A stretch of 64,000 nucleotides of DNA from Exilispira sp964581895 (lineage in GTDB: Bacteria > Spirochaetota > JAAYUW01): positions 266,366 through 330,365 of the forward strand of contig CAZOPR010000003.1 in NCBI GenBank assembly GCA_964581895.1, read 5' to 3'. This document shows positions 18,372 through 27,994 of the stretch, piece by piece. Numbering within the stretch: the stretch's first letter is position 1; every line of letters starts with the position of its first letter. The translations under genes and the position numbers were made by a program. The notes beneath the pieces were generated by a model. It searched no databases and had not been told where the DNA came from. It was given only the letters and a program-made list of their open reading frames with translations.

Positions 18372-19472
18372 ATGTTCACAAGTATTGGCAAAGAATCATT
18401 AAATAATTCAAGACATCTTCAAAATAATGAAAGAGAAGTTTTTTTCAACTTTTTTATAAATAAGAAAAAAATAGCAATAATTTCTCACAAAGATCCAGAT
18501 GGAGATGCTATTGCAAGTCTTGCTTCAATCTACTTTTTTTGTGAAATATATAATATTTTTTCAGATATCTTTTTATTTAATATGCCGCCTTTTTACGATT
18601 ATAACAAATGGAATCTAAATTTAAATTTTATTTCTAATCTTAATCAGAATAATTATGATGGATTAATTTTTGTCGATACTCCTTCTTTAATAAGAAGTGG
18701 TTTAAAAAATGATTTTTCTATCAAAAAACCATCTTTATGTATTGATCATCATATTGATAATCAATTTTTCTGTAGTAGTAATATTGTAGCACCATATTTT
18801 TGCTCAACTACTGAAATAATATATGAAATCTTACAATATCCAGATTTTCATTCCTTTTTAAGTTCAATATCTCAAAATAATAAAAAGGAAAATCTTATAA
18901 ATAATTTATATGAAAGTCTACTTATGGGTATATTATTTGACACCTATTATTTTAATACTGAAAATGTAGATTCCCTTTTACTTAAAAGGTCTTCTGAACT
19001 GGAAGAAAAAACAGGAAGTTTACATAAACTAAAAAATAACCTTTTTAAGAATCAAAATCCAGCTATCTATAAATTTTGGGGTTCAATCTTAACTAATATT
19101 TCACTATATTTTGAAAATCAACTTGTAATAGCCAAAGCTGATAGAAATCTATTTATAAAATTTGAAAATGAATATCCACAATTTTCAGATGTAGTTGCAA
19201 CCGAAGGATTTATAAATCATTTAATGAGTCTAAGAAATGTAAATTTGGCAATATTTATTAGAGAACTTGAAAATGAAGTAAAAGTATCTATTAGAAGCAA
19301 TATAAAGGTAGCATCAAATCTAGCAAATATTTTCGGAGGTGGGGGTCATGCCAATGCTGCTGCTTTTACTTTAGAAAAGAAGAAAGATTTTAATTTAGAT
19401 AATCTTGAAAAAGAAATATTAAAAGTTATAGAAAAAGAAAAATATTTCGAACAAAAAAAGGATACTTTATGA
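18372..19472 (+). CDS. DHH/DHHA1 phosphoesterase (NrnA-like)
   Basis: The protein should hydrolyse short oligonucleotides or phosphonucleotides (nanoRNase, pAp phosphatase or cyclic-dinucleotide type). The DHH domain shows SHKDPDGDAIASL, FVDTPS and CIDHHIDN, all Mn-binding motifs; DHHA1 shows FGGGGHANAAAF near residue 320. It is 366 residues, typical for NrnA plus an N-terminal tail of about 30 residues. A strong AAAGGGAG precedes the ATG. It overlaps the next gene by four bases (ATGA), so the DHH enzyme and the CBS/ATPase regulator are translationally coupled. The exact substrate cannot be told from the sequence. Confidence 0.88.
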   Translation: MFTSIGKESLNNSRHLQNNEREVFFNFFINKKKIAIISHKDPDGDAIASLASIYFFCEIYNIFSDIFLFNMPPFYDYNKWNLNLNFISNLNQNNYDGLIFVDTPSLIRSGLKNDFSIKKPSLCIDHHIDNQFFCSSNIVAPYFCSTTEIIYEILQYPDFHSFLSSISQNNKKENLINNLYESLLMGILFDTYYFNTENVDSLLLKRSSELEEKTGSLHKLKNNLFKNQNPAIYKFWGSILTNISLYFENQLVIAKADRNLFIKFENEYPQFSDVVATEGFINHLMSLRNVNLAIFIRELENEVKVSIRSNIKVASNLANIFGGGGHANAAAFTLEKKKDFNLDNLEKEILKVIEKEKYFEQKKDTL

Positions 19473-20410
19473 TTTCAAATGAACTTAGTAATAATGAATA
19501 TTACTCACATGCCATTGAACTATTATATACTTTGACAGTAGCCGAAGTAATGGAAAAAAATGTTATCTCAGTAAATGAAAATATGACTATAAAAGAAACT
19601 ATGGATATATTTAAAAAATTTCATATTACAGGCTGTCCAGTTGTCAATTCTGATAATATTCTTGTCGGTATTGTTTCAATGTCTGATATTCTTGATGCAT
19701 TATATAAAAATAAAGCAGAAGACTTAGTCAAAAATTGGATGACTACAAAAATATATACAATTCACCCAGAAGTAAACATAGTAAAAGCTCTTGACTTACT
19801 TTCTACTAAATCTGTTGGGAGAATTCCAGTAATTGATTATGATAGAAAGGTCATAGGTATTATTACAAATGGTATAATACTTAAAAGTCTTCTTCTAAGG
19901 GTAGAAAAATTCAGTGAAGCGACAGAAAAAGAAGCAATAAAATTGGCTTCTGCTTTAAATCTTGATGAAATAAGGATAGATCAACCAATTAAATTCAAAT
20001 GGGAATTAAAGGAAAATGATTTTGAAAATGCTGGAAAACTTTCTTCTGAATTAAAAAAAATCCTTGCTAAGATGAATATAGATAGAATAATAGTAAGAAG
20101 GATTTCAATCGCCACCTATGAGGCAGAAATCAATGTCTTGATACATAGCGTAGGTGGTTATGCACTTATTGATATTAACTCTGAAAGAATTCATGAAGAA
20201 TTTATAGATTTTGGTCCTGGCATACCAGATATTGATAAGGCAATGGAAGAAGGATACTCTACTGCAAGTCAAATAGCAAGAGATCTAGGCTTTGGGGCTG
20301 GTATGGGGCTTCCAAACATAAAGAAATCTGTAGATATTTTTAATTTACAATCCTCTGCAAATGAAGGAACAAAACTTATATTCGAAGTCTTCTTTGATAA
20401 GAAGCATTAA
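19469..20410 (+). CDS. CBS-domain pair fused to HATPase (anti-sigma-like) regulator
   Basis: Residues about 22-140 are two CBS domains (VAEVMEKNVISV...GIVSMSDILDAL and WMTTKIYTIHPE...GIITNGIIL), which usually sense adenine nucleotides. Residues about 170-310 form a small GHKL ATPase of the anti-sigma/RsbW type: IDFGPGIPDIDKAMEEGYST for the ATP lid and GFGAGMGLPNIKKSVDIF for the G-box. The fold suggests a switch protein that binds or phosphorylates a partner in response to energy charge; the two sigma factors in the window are candidates only by proximity. It is coupled to the DHH gene by a four-base overlap. Confidence 0.82.
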   Translation: MISNELSNNEYYSHAIELLYTLTVAEVMEKNVISVNENMTIKETMDIFKKFHITGCPVVNSDNILVGIVSMSDILDALYKNKAEDLVKNWMTTKIYTIHPEVNIVKALDLLSTKSVGRIPVIDYDRKVIGIITNGIILKSLLLRVEKFSEATEKEAIKLASALNLDEIRIDQPIKFKWELKENDFENAGKLSSELKKILAKMNIDRIIVRRISIATYEAEINVLIHSVGGYALIDINSERIHEEFIDFGPGIPDIDKAMEEGYSTASQIARDLGFGAGMGLPNIKKSVDIFNLQSSANEGTKLIFEVFFDKKH

Positions 20411-20423
20411 TACAAGCGTCAAT

Positions 20424-21329
20424 ATGAGTAAACAAAAGATTAAAGATAATTCTTATATTTTAACCCAATATATCGACTATCTTTTTGGTGAAAAAAATTT
20501 TAGTATCAATACCATAAAGTCATATAAACATGACATATTTAAGTTTTCTTCAGAAATAAATAAAAATTTTTCTGAGATAGATGAAGAAGATATTATATTT
20601 TTTCTATTTTCTGTTCAAAAAGAGGATATGACAAATTCAACGGTGGCAAGATACTATTCTAGCCTGAGTAATTTCTTTGAATTTTTAATATTAAAAAATT
20701 ATAGAAAATCAAACCTTATGTCTTTGATTGATTATCCAAAAATATCAAAAAACCTTCCAGATTATTTAACACTTGAGGAAATTAAATTATTATTTGACAC
20801 TATGGAAAAGGCTGATTTGGATGAATTTACTAAAAAGAGAGATTTAGCAATTTTCGAGATTTTGTACTCCTGTGGACTAAGAGTTACTGAATGCTGTGAA
20901 CTAAAATTCAATCAGATAAATTTTGAAGAAAAATTTTTATTGGTTTATGGGAAAGGTAAAAAAGAGCGATTTGTCCCTTTTGGAAAAAGTGCTGATAAGA
21001 AGTTAAATGAATATCTTAATATTAGGAAAATACTTGATGTTAAAACACCATTTGTTTTTATTTCGAGGCTAAAAAAACCTATATCGAGAGTTGGAATCTG
21101 GAAGAGACTAAAGTATTATAGCAAACTTGCAAATATTCAAAAAGATATCTATCCTCATATACTAAGGCATTCTTTTGCCACCCATTTAATAATGAATGGC
21201 GCTGATTTAAGATTTGTTCAGGAACTTTTAGGACATAGTTCAATAGTAACAACCGAGATATATACTCAAATAGACTATACTCATCTTAAAAAAATGTATG
21301 AATCGTTTATCTTCAATCTTGATATCTAA
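20424..21329 (+). CDS. Tyrosine recombinase XerC/XerD-like
   Basis: This site-specific recombinase probably resolves chromosome dimers. The catalytic set is complete: Arg in SCGLRVTECCEL, Lys in GKGKKERFVPF, His-x-x-Arg in PHILRHSFATHL, His in LLGHSSIVTTEIY and the nucleophile Tyr in EIYTQ. The N-terminal SAM-like domain is about residues 15-95. The ATG at 20424 gives 301 residues, the family's usual length; an earlier ATG at 20361 lies inside the preceding gene and adds residues unlike the family. No strong ribosome-binding site precedes either start. No integrase-associated mobile genes are nearby, so a housekeeping role is more likely than a phage one. Confidence 0.9.
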   Translation: MSKQKIKDNSYILTQYIDYLFGEKNFSINTIKSYKHDIFKFSSEINKNFSEIDEEDIIFFLFSVQKEDMTNSTVARYYSSLSNFFEFLILKNYRKSNLMSLIDYPKISKNLPDYLTLEEIKLLFDTMEKADLDEFTKKRDLAIFEILYSCGLRVTECCELKFNQINFEEKFLLVYGKGKKERFVPFGKSADKKLNEYLNIRKILDVKTPFVFISRLKKPISRVGIWKRLKYYSKLANIQKDIYPHILRHSFATHLIMNGADLRFVQELLGHSSIVTTEIYTQIDYTHLKKMYESFIFNLDI

Positions 21330-21359
21330 TTTGTAAAAAATTTTCTATAATCTTGACAT

Positions 21360-21878
21360 TTATTCCATTAAATTTCTATAGATTTTAGTTAATAAATCAT
21401 AGACATCTTCAATTTTTTCAGATTTTATAGTAGGCTGGTCTCTTTTATCATCAATACAAACTGCTGCATAATTTTTACTAACTCCATCTATCCAGCTACA
21501 ACAGATTATAGGTTTATTATATTGCCAAGCATAAGTAAGTTCGCAAAGGGTACCACTTTTGCCTCCAACTACAACGACAACATCAGCAGAGGCGACGGTG
21601 ATACAATTTCTTGCATAACCTATTGTAGTAGGTATAGATATTGTGGAATAAATATTTCCACTATCAATAAAATCACCTGGTAAAATTGCCACGCAAATAC
21701 CATTTGCATCATATGCACCTTTGGAACTTGCCTCCATTACACCAGTTCTTCCGCCATTAATCAATATCCAGTTATTTTTTCCTATGAAGTATCCAAGCTG
21801 ATAAGCAGTATCATACTCAGATTTGCTGGCATCACTACTACCAATAATTGTGACTTGAAATTTTCTTAACCTTTTCAT
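21360..21878 (-). CDS. LOG-family (TIGR00725-type) putative nucleotide-binding protein
   Basis: The 172-residue protein has the Rossmann-like fold of lysine-decarboxylase-like (LOG) proteins: VTIIGSSDAS, the INGGRTGVMEASSKGA segment and the ligand loop VVVGGKSGTLCELTYAW, close to the PGGxGTxxE motif of cytokinin-releasing LOG enzymes. The TIGR00725 subgroup is poorly characterised, and a nucleotide or nucleotide-sugar ligand is likely. It is convergent with the Xer gene and lies downstream of coaD on the same strand. Confidence 0.82.
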   Translation of the reverse strand: MKRLRKFQVTIIGSSDASKSEYDTAYQLGYFIGKNNWILINGGRTGVMEASSKGAYDANGICVAILPGDFIDSGNIYSTISIPTTIGYARNCITVASADVVVVVGGKSGTLCELTYAWQYNKPIICCSWIDGVSKNYAAVCIDDKRDQPTIKSEKIEDVYDLLTKIYRNLME

Positions 21879-21924
21879 AATTAATTCTTTATTTTTTTGC
21901 TTTTTATTTTCTTTTTTTTATCTT

Positions 21925-22407
21925 TTATATTTTATATCTTTCTTTTAGCATTTTATTTACAATATCTGGAACCATTGCAGATACATCTCCTCCAAGACTT
22001 GCAATCTGTTTTATCAAAGAGGATGAAAGATAAAAGTATTTTTCATCAGTCATTAAAAATATAGTGTCCACACCTTTTGAAGATAACCATCTGTTTGCTA
22101 AAGCCATTTCAAACTCATACTCGAAATCAGACACAGCTCTTAATCCTCTTACCAGATAATGTATATCTTTATCCATTAGAAAATCTATTAATAAACCTTT
22201 ATGGCATTCCACAGAGACATTTGGCATCTCTTTTGTTAGTTCTTTTGCTATAAAAAGCCTTTCATCTAAAGAGAAAAGCATACTCTTTGACGGGTTGGAA
22301 CTTATTAAGACAATAAGGTGATCAAATAACTTTGAAGAGCGAACAATAATATCTAAGTGCCCCTTTGTAATAGGATCAAAAGAACCAGGATAAACTCCAA
22401 TTTTCAT
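21925..22407 (-). CDS. coaD: Phosphopantetheine adenylyltransferase
   Basis: CoaD makes dephospho-CoA from 4'-phosphopantetheine and ATP. The 160-residue sequence has GVYPGSFDPITKGHLDII (nucleotidyltransferase HxGH-type motif TKGHLD), the substrate-binding RGLRAVSDFEYEFEMALANR and the closing YFYLSSSLIKQIASLGGDVSAMVP. Length and motif order match the bacterial family exactly. Confidence 0.96.
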   Translation of the reverse strand: MKIGVYPGSFDPITKGHLDIIVRSSKLFDHLIVLISSNPSKSMLFSLDERLFIAKELTKEMPNVSVECHKGLLIDFLMDKDIHYLVRGLRAVSDFEYEFEMALANRWLSSKGVDTIFLMTDEKYFYLSSSLIKQIASLGGDVSAMVPDIVNKMLKERYKI

Positions 22408-22541
22408 GGTATTCCCTTTTTTGAAAATATTTACATACTTTTTCAGTTTTTCAAATTTTATTAGCTACCTCAAATTCTACCAGATTCTTAAAATTTCACC
22501 ATTGAAAGATAAAATTAATTAATTATAATAAAAGTAGGGTT

Positions 22542-23714
22542 ATGAAGGTGTTATCAAAGAAAAATTTTATACTAACATCAATTTTTTTGATTTTTATCAT
22601 AATAATCTATATATGTTTAACCTTTTTTTTTAATAGAGATTTTTCATTTTTTAACCAAGATTTTCTTAAGATTAAAAATCTTTCTAAAATCTATTATTTT
22701 TTCTTTCTGATTTTACCTATTTTGATAATCTATCTTCTAATTAAAAATTATTTTTTACTTGAAAAATCATATTTCTTTGAATTTATCTGTCATTTATCAA
22801 CATATCTTTTATTTGGCTTCCCTTTTTTATTTTTATCTTTTTTAGCTGATTTTCTTTTTAATCATAATAATAAAAAAAGAACTTTTTTTAATCTTTTAAT
22901 TTCCTTTTTATCCTTTATAATAATTGATTATTCATTGTATTACTTTAAAGATTATGGTTATATTTTCTCTTTGATTGTTTTATTTTTCTCCTCTTTTTAT
23001 ATAAATTATTTAAACAATGAAAAATATATTTACTCAAATACAATTACCCTTTGGTTTTATACAATTTTTATAATTTTTATTCATTTTCTCTACTTTACTT
23101 TAGCCTTAAAAGAAAAATACTATTTCCCCTTTTTTATCTTTTCTTTTTTCTTTTTATTTTTGATAACTATATTAAATATTTTTTTCAATATAAAATCAGA
23201 AATCGAAAAGCAAAAGAGTAATTTTTTAGAAAAAATGTTGAACTTTACCTTTAATTCGGATATTAGCCTGGATAGAGAAAATTACTTTGAACAGATCAGT
23301 AAATTATTATTAAGCTATATAAAATATGACCTTTTATTTATTGGAAAGCTTTATAATAATTCAAATGATTTACAGATTATTTTTGCTACAGAAAAAGGAA
23401 AAATCTTAAAACCACAGATAATAAAATTAAAAAACACAATTTCTTCTCTGGCAATTAAATCAAAAAATAGTTATACATATTTTGAAGATATATCCAAAAT
23501 ACCAAATACAATGTATGCAAGATTGGAAGAAAGCAAAATAAATACAAAATCATTTTTAGCAGTACCTATAAAAGATAAGTACAAAAGGGATCTTGCAATT
23601 ATAGGAATGGAAAAAGAAAATAGTGAAAAGATAAAAAAATCCCAGATAGAATTATTATTATTGTTTTCTAAATATATACAGTTTGCTCTGCAAAATTGTA
23701 AAGATGAAAATTAA
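22542..23714 (+). CDS. Multi-span membrane protein with C-terminal GAF domain
   Basis: The first 215 residues hold about seven hydrophobic helices rich in Phe, Leu, Ile and Tyr; a short linker (SEIEKQKSNFLEKMLNF) leads to a C-terminal domain of about 150 residues that looks like GAF (LLLSYIKYDLLFIGKLYN... TKSFLAVPIKDKYKRDLAIIGMEK... LLLLFSKYIQFAL). This is the layout of membrane-bound sensors lacking the usual kinase or cyclase output, so the protein may act with a partner. The ligand is unknown. It is followed by a small coiled-coil gene and a chemoreceptor, suggesting a sensory or motility context. Confidence 0.7.
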   Translation: MKVLSKKNFILTSIFLIFIIIIYICLTFFFNRDFSFFNQDFLKIKNLSKIYYFFFLILPILIIYLLIKNYFLLEKSYFFEFICHLSTYLLFGFPFLFLSFLADFLFNHNNKKRTFFNLLISFLSFIIIDYSLYYFKDYGYIFSLIVLFFSSFYINYLNNEKYIYSNTITLWFYTIFIIFIHFLYFTLALKEKYYFPFFIFSFFFLFLITILNIFFNIKSEIEKQKSNFLEKMLNFTFNSDISLDRENYFEQISKLLLSYIKYDLLFIGKLYNNSNDLQIIFATEKGKILKPQIIKLKNTISSLAIKSKNSYTYFEDISKIPNTMYARLEESKINTKSFLAVPIKDKYKRDLAIIGMEKENSEKIKKSQIELLLLFSKYIQFALQNCKDEN

Positions 23715-23787
23715 TAAAAAAATTTTATAAAGATAGAAAATTTTAAGATAAAGAAAAAGATTTAATATAAAAAAATAAGGAACAATT

Positions 23788-24195
23788 TTGAATCTATCTT
23801 ATATTATTGAAATTTTAAAGAAAAAGATCGAACTATTAAATCAATATAAGGATCTTTTATATAAATTAAAGCTCTTAGATGTTGATAATGAAAACTTCAC
23901 AGATGAAATTGAAGCAGTAATAAAAAAACAATCCTTTATTATAGATGAAATTAAGCAATATGATAATGTTTATTTATCTTTAATAAAAGGGAATAATAAG
24001 ATTTTAATTGAAATGAAAAATCTAATAGATGAAGAAAATAAAATAAAAAAAGAAATAGATAATTTACTTTTTGTTGTTATAGAAAAATTTTCTAATGAAA
24101 AGAAGGAAGTTAAAAATATAATTGACAATATAAAAATTCAAAAAAATAACTTTCTATCGGAAGAAAGTTCAAGGTTTTTCGAAAAAAAGATCTGA
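23788..24195 (+). CDS. Small coiled-coil protein, possibly FlgN-like
   Basis: This 135-residue Lys/Glu/Ile-rich protein is predicted to be almost entirely helical, with leucine heptads from residue 5 to 115. No signal peptide, Cys or known motif is seen. Length and heptad pattern are compatible with a FlgN-type flagellar chaperone, but such proteins diverge too much to decide by eye. The start is TTG with AAGGA six to seven bases upstream. It sits between the GAF membrane protein and a chemoreceptor gene. Confidence 0.6.
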   Translation: MNLSYIIEILKKKIELLNQYKDLLYKLKLLDVDNENFTDEIEAVIKKQSFIIDEIKQYDNVYLSLIKGNNKILIEMKNLIDEENKIKKEIDNLLFVVIEKFSNEKKEVKNIIDNIKIQKNNFLSEESSRFFEKKI

Positions 24196-24336
24196 AAATT
24201 TGACTTTTTATAAATCATTAATTATCTTGTTTTAAGCATAAAAAATAAGTTATATTTATAAAATACTAATTTGAACTATTTTATTCTTATTTTTTAAGAA
24301 ATTTTTTTATTTTGTTTAATTTTATTAGGAGGGAAT

Positions 24337-26424
24337 ATGAAATCAAGTATTTCTCAAAAAATTATTTTATTTTTTTCTTTATTCTCTATTATAACATTTC
24401 TTACTTTTGCAATTTTGATAGTATCTTTTATACAAAATAATATAGTCACATATATAATAAATCTTGGATCTGAGATTACTCAAAAAGCAGGGCAGCAACT
24501 TGGAGTTCTTCTTGATGGATATATTCAAGAATTAAAACTTTTATCAAGAAACAGAGCTTTTCAAAATAATGATTGGAATCTCATAAAAACTGAATTTGAT
24601 TATCTTGCAGATAAGATGAATCCAGATTTTGAAATGCTTTTTTATGCAGACATTAATGGTGATACATATACAACCAACAAAACTCAAGTAAACATTAAAG
24701 ATAGGGGATATTTTATAGATATCTTTGTTAAAGGCAAAGATTATTCGATAAGCGACCCTATTATATCAAGAGCAACTGGAGCGAAAATATTTGTAATAGC
24801 TATTGCTGTCTATAATGAAAACAAAGAAAAGGTCGGAATTGTTGCAGCTACAATTACTTTAAATAAACTTTCAAAAATAGCAAATAGCATTAAATTTGGC
24901 GAAAGTGGTTACGTATTTATTTTTGACAGTGCTGGGACAATAATAGCACATCCAAACAAAGATTTTACTATGCAAAAAAAGATAGATCAACTTGATGAAG
25001 AAGGTTATAAAGGATTTAAATCTTCTTTTGAAGCTTTTAAAACCTCTGAAAATGGTTTAATAACTATTACTAACCCTCAAAAGAAAAAAGAAGATATTAC
25101 TTTCGCGAAAATACCAAACTCAAATAACTGGAAAATAGCACTTTCCATTACTGATGAAGAATTGAGATCACCTATTATAAAAATCATTCAGATAATAGTT
25201 ATAGTTTCTGCCATATCTGTATTATTGACAATTCTTGTATCATCTATTTTTGGAAGGTTAATAACCAAACCTGTTAAAAATGTTTCAAATTTCTTTATGC
25301 AAATGTCAGAGGGAGAAGGAGATCTTACTAAAAAGATAACACATACTTCAAATGATGAAGTTGGAATACTTTCCAATAACTTCAATAAATTTATTTCTAA
25401 CCTTGCAGATATGGTAAAATCTATTAGAAATTCAACGGATAGTCTTTCAAAAGTTGGTGTTGATTTATCAGCTCAAATGACTGAAAATGCTGCGGCAGTA
25501 AATGAAATTTCCGCAAATGCACTAAGCATAAAAAAACAGATAGAAAATCAAACAGATTTCATAAATAATACAAAAAACAATGTTGATTCAATCTTAGAAA
25601 ATCTTGAAAAACTAAATCAAAATATTGAAAATCAATCTGCAAGTCTAATAGAATCTTCATCATCAATAGAAGAGATGGTAAGAAATATTCAATCAACAAA
25701 CGATATACTGCAAAAAAATAATGAAACTGTTGAACAGATGATGATGGGGGCAGATAAAGGGAAAAAAGGGATGGATGATGTTGCGGATCTTGTTAAAGAA
25801 ATTTCAACAAACTCTGAAGGATTAATGGAAGCTGTCAGTGCCATCCAGAATATTGCTGATCAGATAAATTTACTGGCAATGAACGCTGCTATAGAAGCTG
25901 CTCATGCTGGAGAGTCTGGCAAAGGTTTTGCAGTTGTTGCTGAAGAGATAAGAAAACTTGCTGAAAATTCAAACACAAAAGGAAGATCTATAACAAATGT
26001 ACTTGGTCAGCTTAAAAAATCAATAGATCAGGTGTCAGAAGCAACTTCGAATACTCAGAAATTGTTTGAATCCTTTTATGAACTGGCAAAAGTTGTCAAC
26101 CAACAGGAATCAATTATAAAAAATGCAATGGAAGAACAAAACTCTGGTTCAAAACAAATTTTAGAAGCTATAAAACAGATTTCTAATATTACATCAAATA
26201 TAAAGACTGATTCTTCTAAAATGGTGAATGATAGCACCAGGATAAAAGATGTATTTGAAAAATTGATGAGTGCTACATATGAGATAAATAAAAGCATTGA
26301 AGAGATGAGCGTTGGACTTTCTCAGATAAATACAAGTATAAGCAAAATCCAAGATTTATCCTTGGTTAATAAAGAAAATATTACAAAAGTTGCACAACAG
26401 ATGAATAAATTTAAGATAGAATGA
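24337..26424 (+). CDS. Methyl-accepting chemotaxis protein
   Basis: The 695-residue receptor has a first membrane span at about 8-32, a large extracellular double-Cache-type sensor (about 35-275; YADINGDTYTTN, RGYFIDIF, SDPIISRATG), a second span at about 280-303, a HAMP linker (TKPVKNVSNFFMQMSEGEGDLTKKI) and the methylation/signalling helices with the conserved hairpin NLLAMNAAIEAAHAGESGKGFAVVAEEIRKLAENS. It should control the CheA kinase. The sensor type often binds amino or carboxylic acids, but the ligand is not predictable here. GGAGGG precedes the ATG. It shows that the organism has chemotaxis and thus probably motility. Confidence 0.95.
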   Translation: MKSSISQKIILFFSLFSIITFLTFAILIVSFIQNNIVTYIINLGSEITQKAGQQLGVLLDGYIQELKLLSRNRAFQNNDWNLIKTEFDYLADKMNPDFEMLFYADINGDTYTTNKTQVNIKDRGYFIDIFVKGKDYSISDPIISRATGAKIFVIAIAVYNENKEKVGIVAATITLNKLSKIANSIKFGESGYVFIFDSAGTIIAHPNKDFTMQKKIDQLDEEGYKGFKSSFEAFKTSENGLITITNPQKKKEDITFAKIPNSNNWKIALSITDEELRSPIIKIIQIIVIVSAISVLLTILVSSIFGRLITKPVKNVSNFFMQMSEGEGDLTKKITHTSNDEVGILSNNFNKFISNLADMVKSIRNSTDSLSKVGVDLSAQMTENAAAVNEISANALSIKKQIENQTDFINNTKNNVDSILENLEKLNQNIENQSASLIESSSSIEEMVRNIQSTNDILQKNNETVEQMMMGADKGKKGMDDVADLVKEISTNSEGLMEAVSAIQNIADQINLLAMNAAIEAAHAGESGKGFAVVAEEIRKLAENSNTKGRSITNVLGQLKKSIDQVSEATSNTQKLFESFYELAKVVNQQESIIKNAMEEQNSGSKQILEAIKQISNITSNIKTDSSKMVNDSTRIKDVFEKLMSATYEINKSIEEMSVGLSQINTSISKIQDLSLVNKENITKVAQQMNKFKIE

Positions 26425-26554
26425 TTTAGAAAAGATGCTTATTTTATTAATAAATCGTTTTATTGCAAATAGTTTATTATAAGTAATTTACTCTAATTAA
26501 TTTAATATAAGAAGTTTATGCCAAGTAATTTATTTTAAAGAGTTTATTTTAATA

Positions 26555-26624
26555 TAGTTTATTTTAAGTAGTCTATTTTAAATAGTCTATTTTAAATAGT
26601 TTATTTTAAGTAGTTTATTCTAAA
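26555..26624. repeat. Five tandem 14-bp AT-rich units overlapping the 3' end of a gene
   Basis: Five consecutive 14-mers with consensus TAGTYTATTTTAAR lie at 26555-26568, 26569-26582, 26583-26596, 26597-26610 and 26611-26624. Decayed units extend left to about 26500. The last unit contains the stop codon of the nucleotide-sugar pyrophosphorylase gene (26615-26617, minus strand). Read on that strand each unit is TTAAAATAAACTAT-like, that is, a copy of the gene's final codons plus stop. The array fills the gap between two convergent genes. Confidence 0.85.
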
Positions 26625-27994
26625 TACAATTTATTAGGAACTTTTTTAAGATAGTTTTTAATTTTACTAATAAATTGCTCCTCATTAACTGCAAATAAAG
26701 GGGATATTTCAACAGTTGCTTTATTTTCTTTATCAAATTCTATACCAGAATTTTTTAGCCATTTTTTAAATAGATTTGACATTCCTTCTTTACAGGTCTG
26801 GATAGAATCTTCACCTTCTTTGTTTTTTAATGGTGCAAACTCTTCTTCTCTTGTTGTTTCATAAAATATAGCATTTTTTGCCATAGGGATGGCATCAAAA
26901 ACAAACTGTTCAAGTTTTATTCCATTTGGTTTTTCTGGTTTAATAATGGCATTTTTTTCATAATCATAATATGGAATTTTTTTCTTTGCTATATGATAAG
27001 GAAGTTGAAGTTTTTCAGTCGTTATTCTATCAATAAAATCAACTGAAAAAATATGAATTGCAATAGAACCAAAATTAAAAAGCAATCTGTTATCGCTATC
27101 CTTTTTTTCTGCTAAATCTTGAGGCAAATCTGAATATTCTATAATTGCAGGTTTACCATCTATTAAACAAGCCACTCCAACTTTTTCATCTGCTGACCTT
27201 TTGGGTAAAACTTTTGAGGAGACCTCGCTATTTTCTAAAATATGAAGTCCTAAAAATACAGGATCGGAAATATTTATTAAAGGATTATCAACTTGAAAAT
27301 AGGAAAGATATTTTATTCCTTTTTCCTTCATTAAATCAATCATACCACTATTTTTAAGGGCAAGTAAAGAGCCTCCATGTCCATCTGGAGCAGTAAAAAT
27401 AGTTAATCTATCACTTAAAATTAAATCATTATTTATGTCTAAAGATGGCAAGTCTCTCTGTTTGAAAAAATGGATTTCATTCAAATCATACCAATCTTTT
27501 CCATATTCATTAAAAAATGAAACAGTTTCCTCGTGATTTGTAGAACTTGTCATAATAAAAAGTTCAGGTGAAAAACCATAGTATTTACCAAAAGCTGCTA
27601 CCTTTTCAGTATGAATTTGAAATAAGCTTTTTTGTAAAATAGGAGATATAGGAAAAAGACCTTTTGGATGTTCAAAACCAAGACGAGATCCCTGACCTCC
27701 AGCAACTATAAAAAAAGCAACTTCCCCTTTAGATAATGCCTTTTCACCTATTTCTTTATATTTTTTTGTGTCAAATTTACCTTGCTCAAAAACAAATGGT
27801 CTTTCAATTTTATTAAATCTAATTAAAGTTTGCTCTTTGTTTTTATTTATTATCTTAAAATAATTTTCAATATCAAGTTTTTCAAGGTTTTCAATAATCT
27901 TATTTTTTTCTTCATCTTTCAAGCTATTTAAATATTTGATTAATTTTTCCTGCCTATTTTTCTTTAAAAGATCAATTATCAAATCTTTTCCCAT
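26615..27994 (-). CDS. UDPGP-family nucleotide-sugar pyrophosphorylase (UAP1/UGP-like)
   Basis: The 459-residue enzyme transfers UMP from UTP to a sugar 1-phosphate. The signature is VAGGQGSRLGFEHPKGLFPIS (about 96-116), with the UTP-binding LTIFTAPDGHGGSLLALKNSG and the sugar-site FQVDNPLINISDPVFLG, all typical of the eukaryote-type UDPGP fold rather than bacterial GalU. VDNPL and the length favour N-acetylglucosamine-1-P or glucose-1-P, but specificity is open. The start overlaps the end of the ROK kinase gene by 16 bases, so sugar phosphorylation and activation are probably co-expressed. Confidence 0.88.
   Translation of the reverse strand: MGKDLIIDLLKKNRQEKLIKYLNSLKDEEKNKIIENLEKLDIENYFKIINKNKEQTLIRFNKIERPFVFEQGKFDTKKYKEIGEKALSKGEVAFFIVAGGQGSRLGFEHPKGLFPISPILQKSLFQIHTEKVAAFGKYYGFSPELFIMTSSTNHEETVSFFNEYGKDWYDLNEIHFFKQRDLPSLDINNDLILSDRLTIFTAPDGHGGSLLALKNSGMIDLMKEKGIKYLSYFQVDNPLINISDPVFLGLHILENSEVSSKVLPKRSADEKVGVACLIDGKPAIIEYSDLPQDLAEKKDSDNRLLFNFGSIAIHIFSVDFIDRITTEKLQLPYHIAKKKIPYYDYEKNAIIKPEKPNGIKLEQFVFDAIPMAKNAIFYETTREEEFAPLKNKEGEDSIQTCKEGMSNLFKKWLKNSGIEFDKENKATVEISPLFAVNEEQFISKIKNYLKKVPNKLYLE

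Noticed and set aside
20424..21329. Integrative element marked by the Xer-type recombinase
   Set aside because: No attachment repeats, tRNA border or phage genes nearby; length and motifs fit chromosomal XerC/D.
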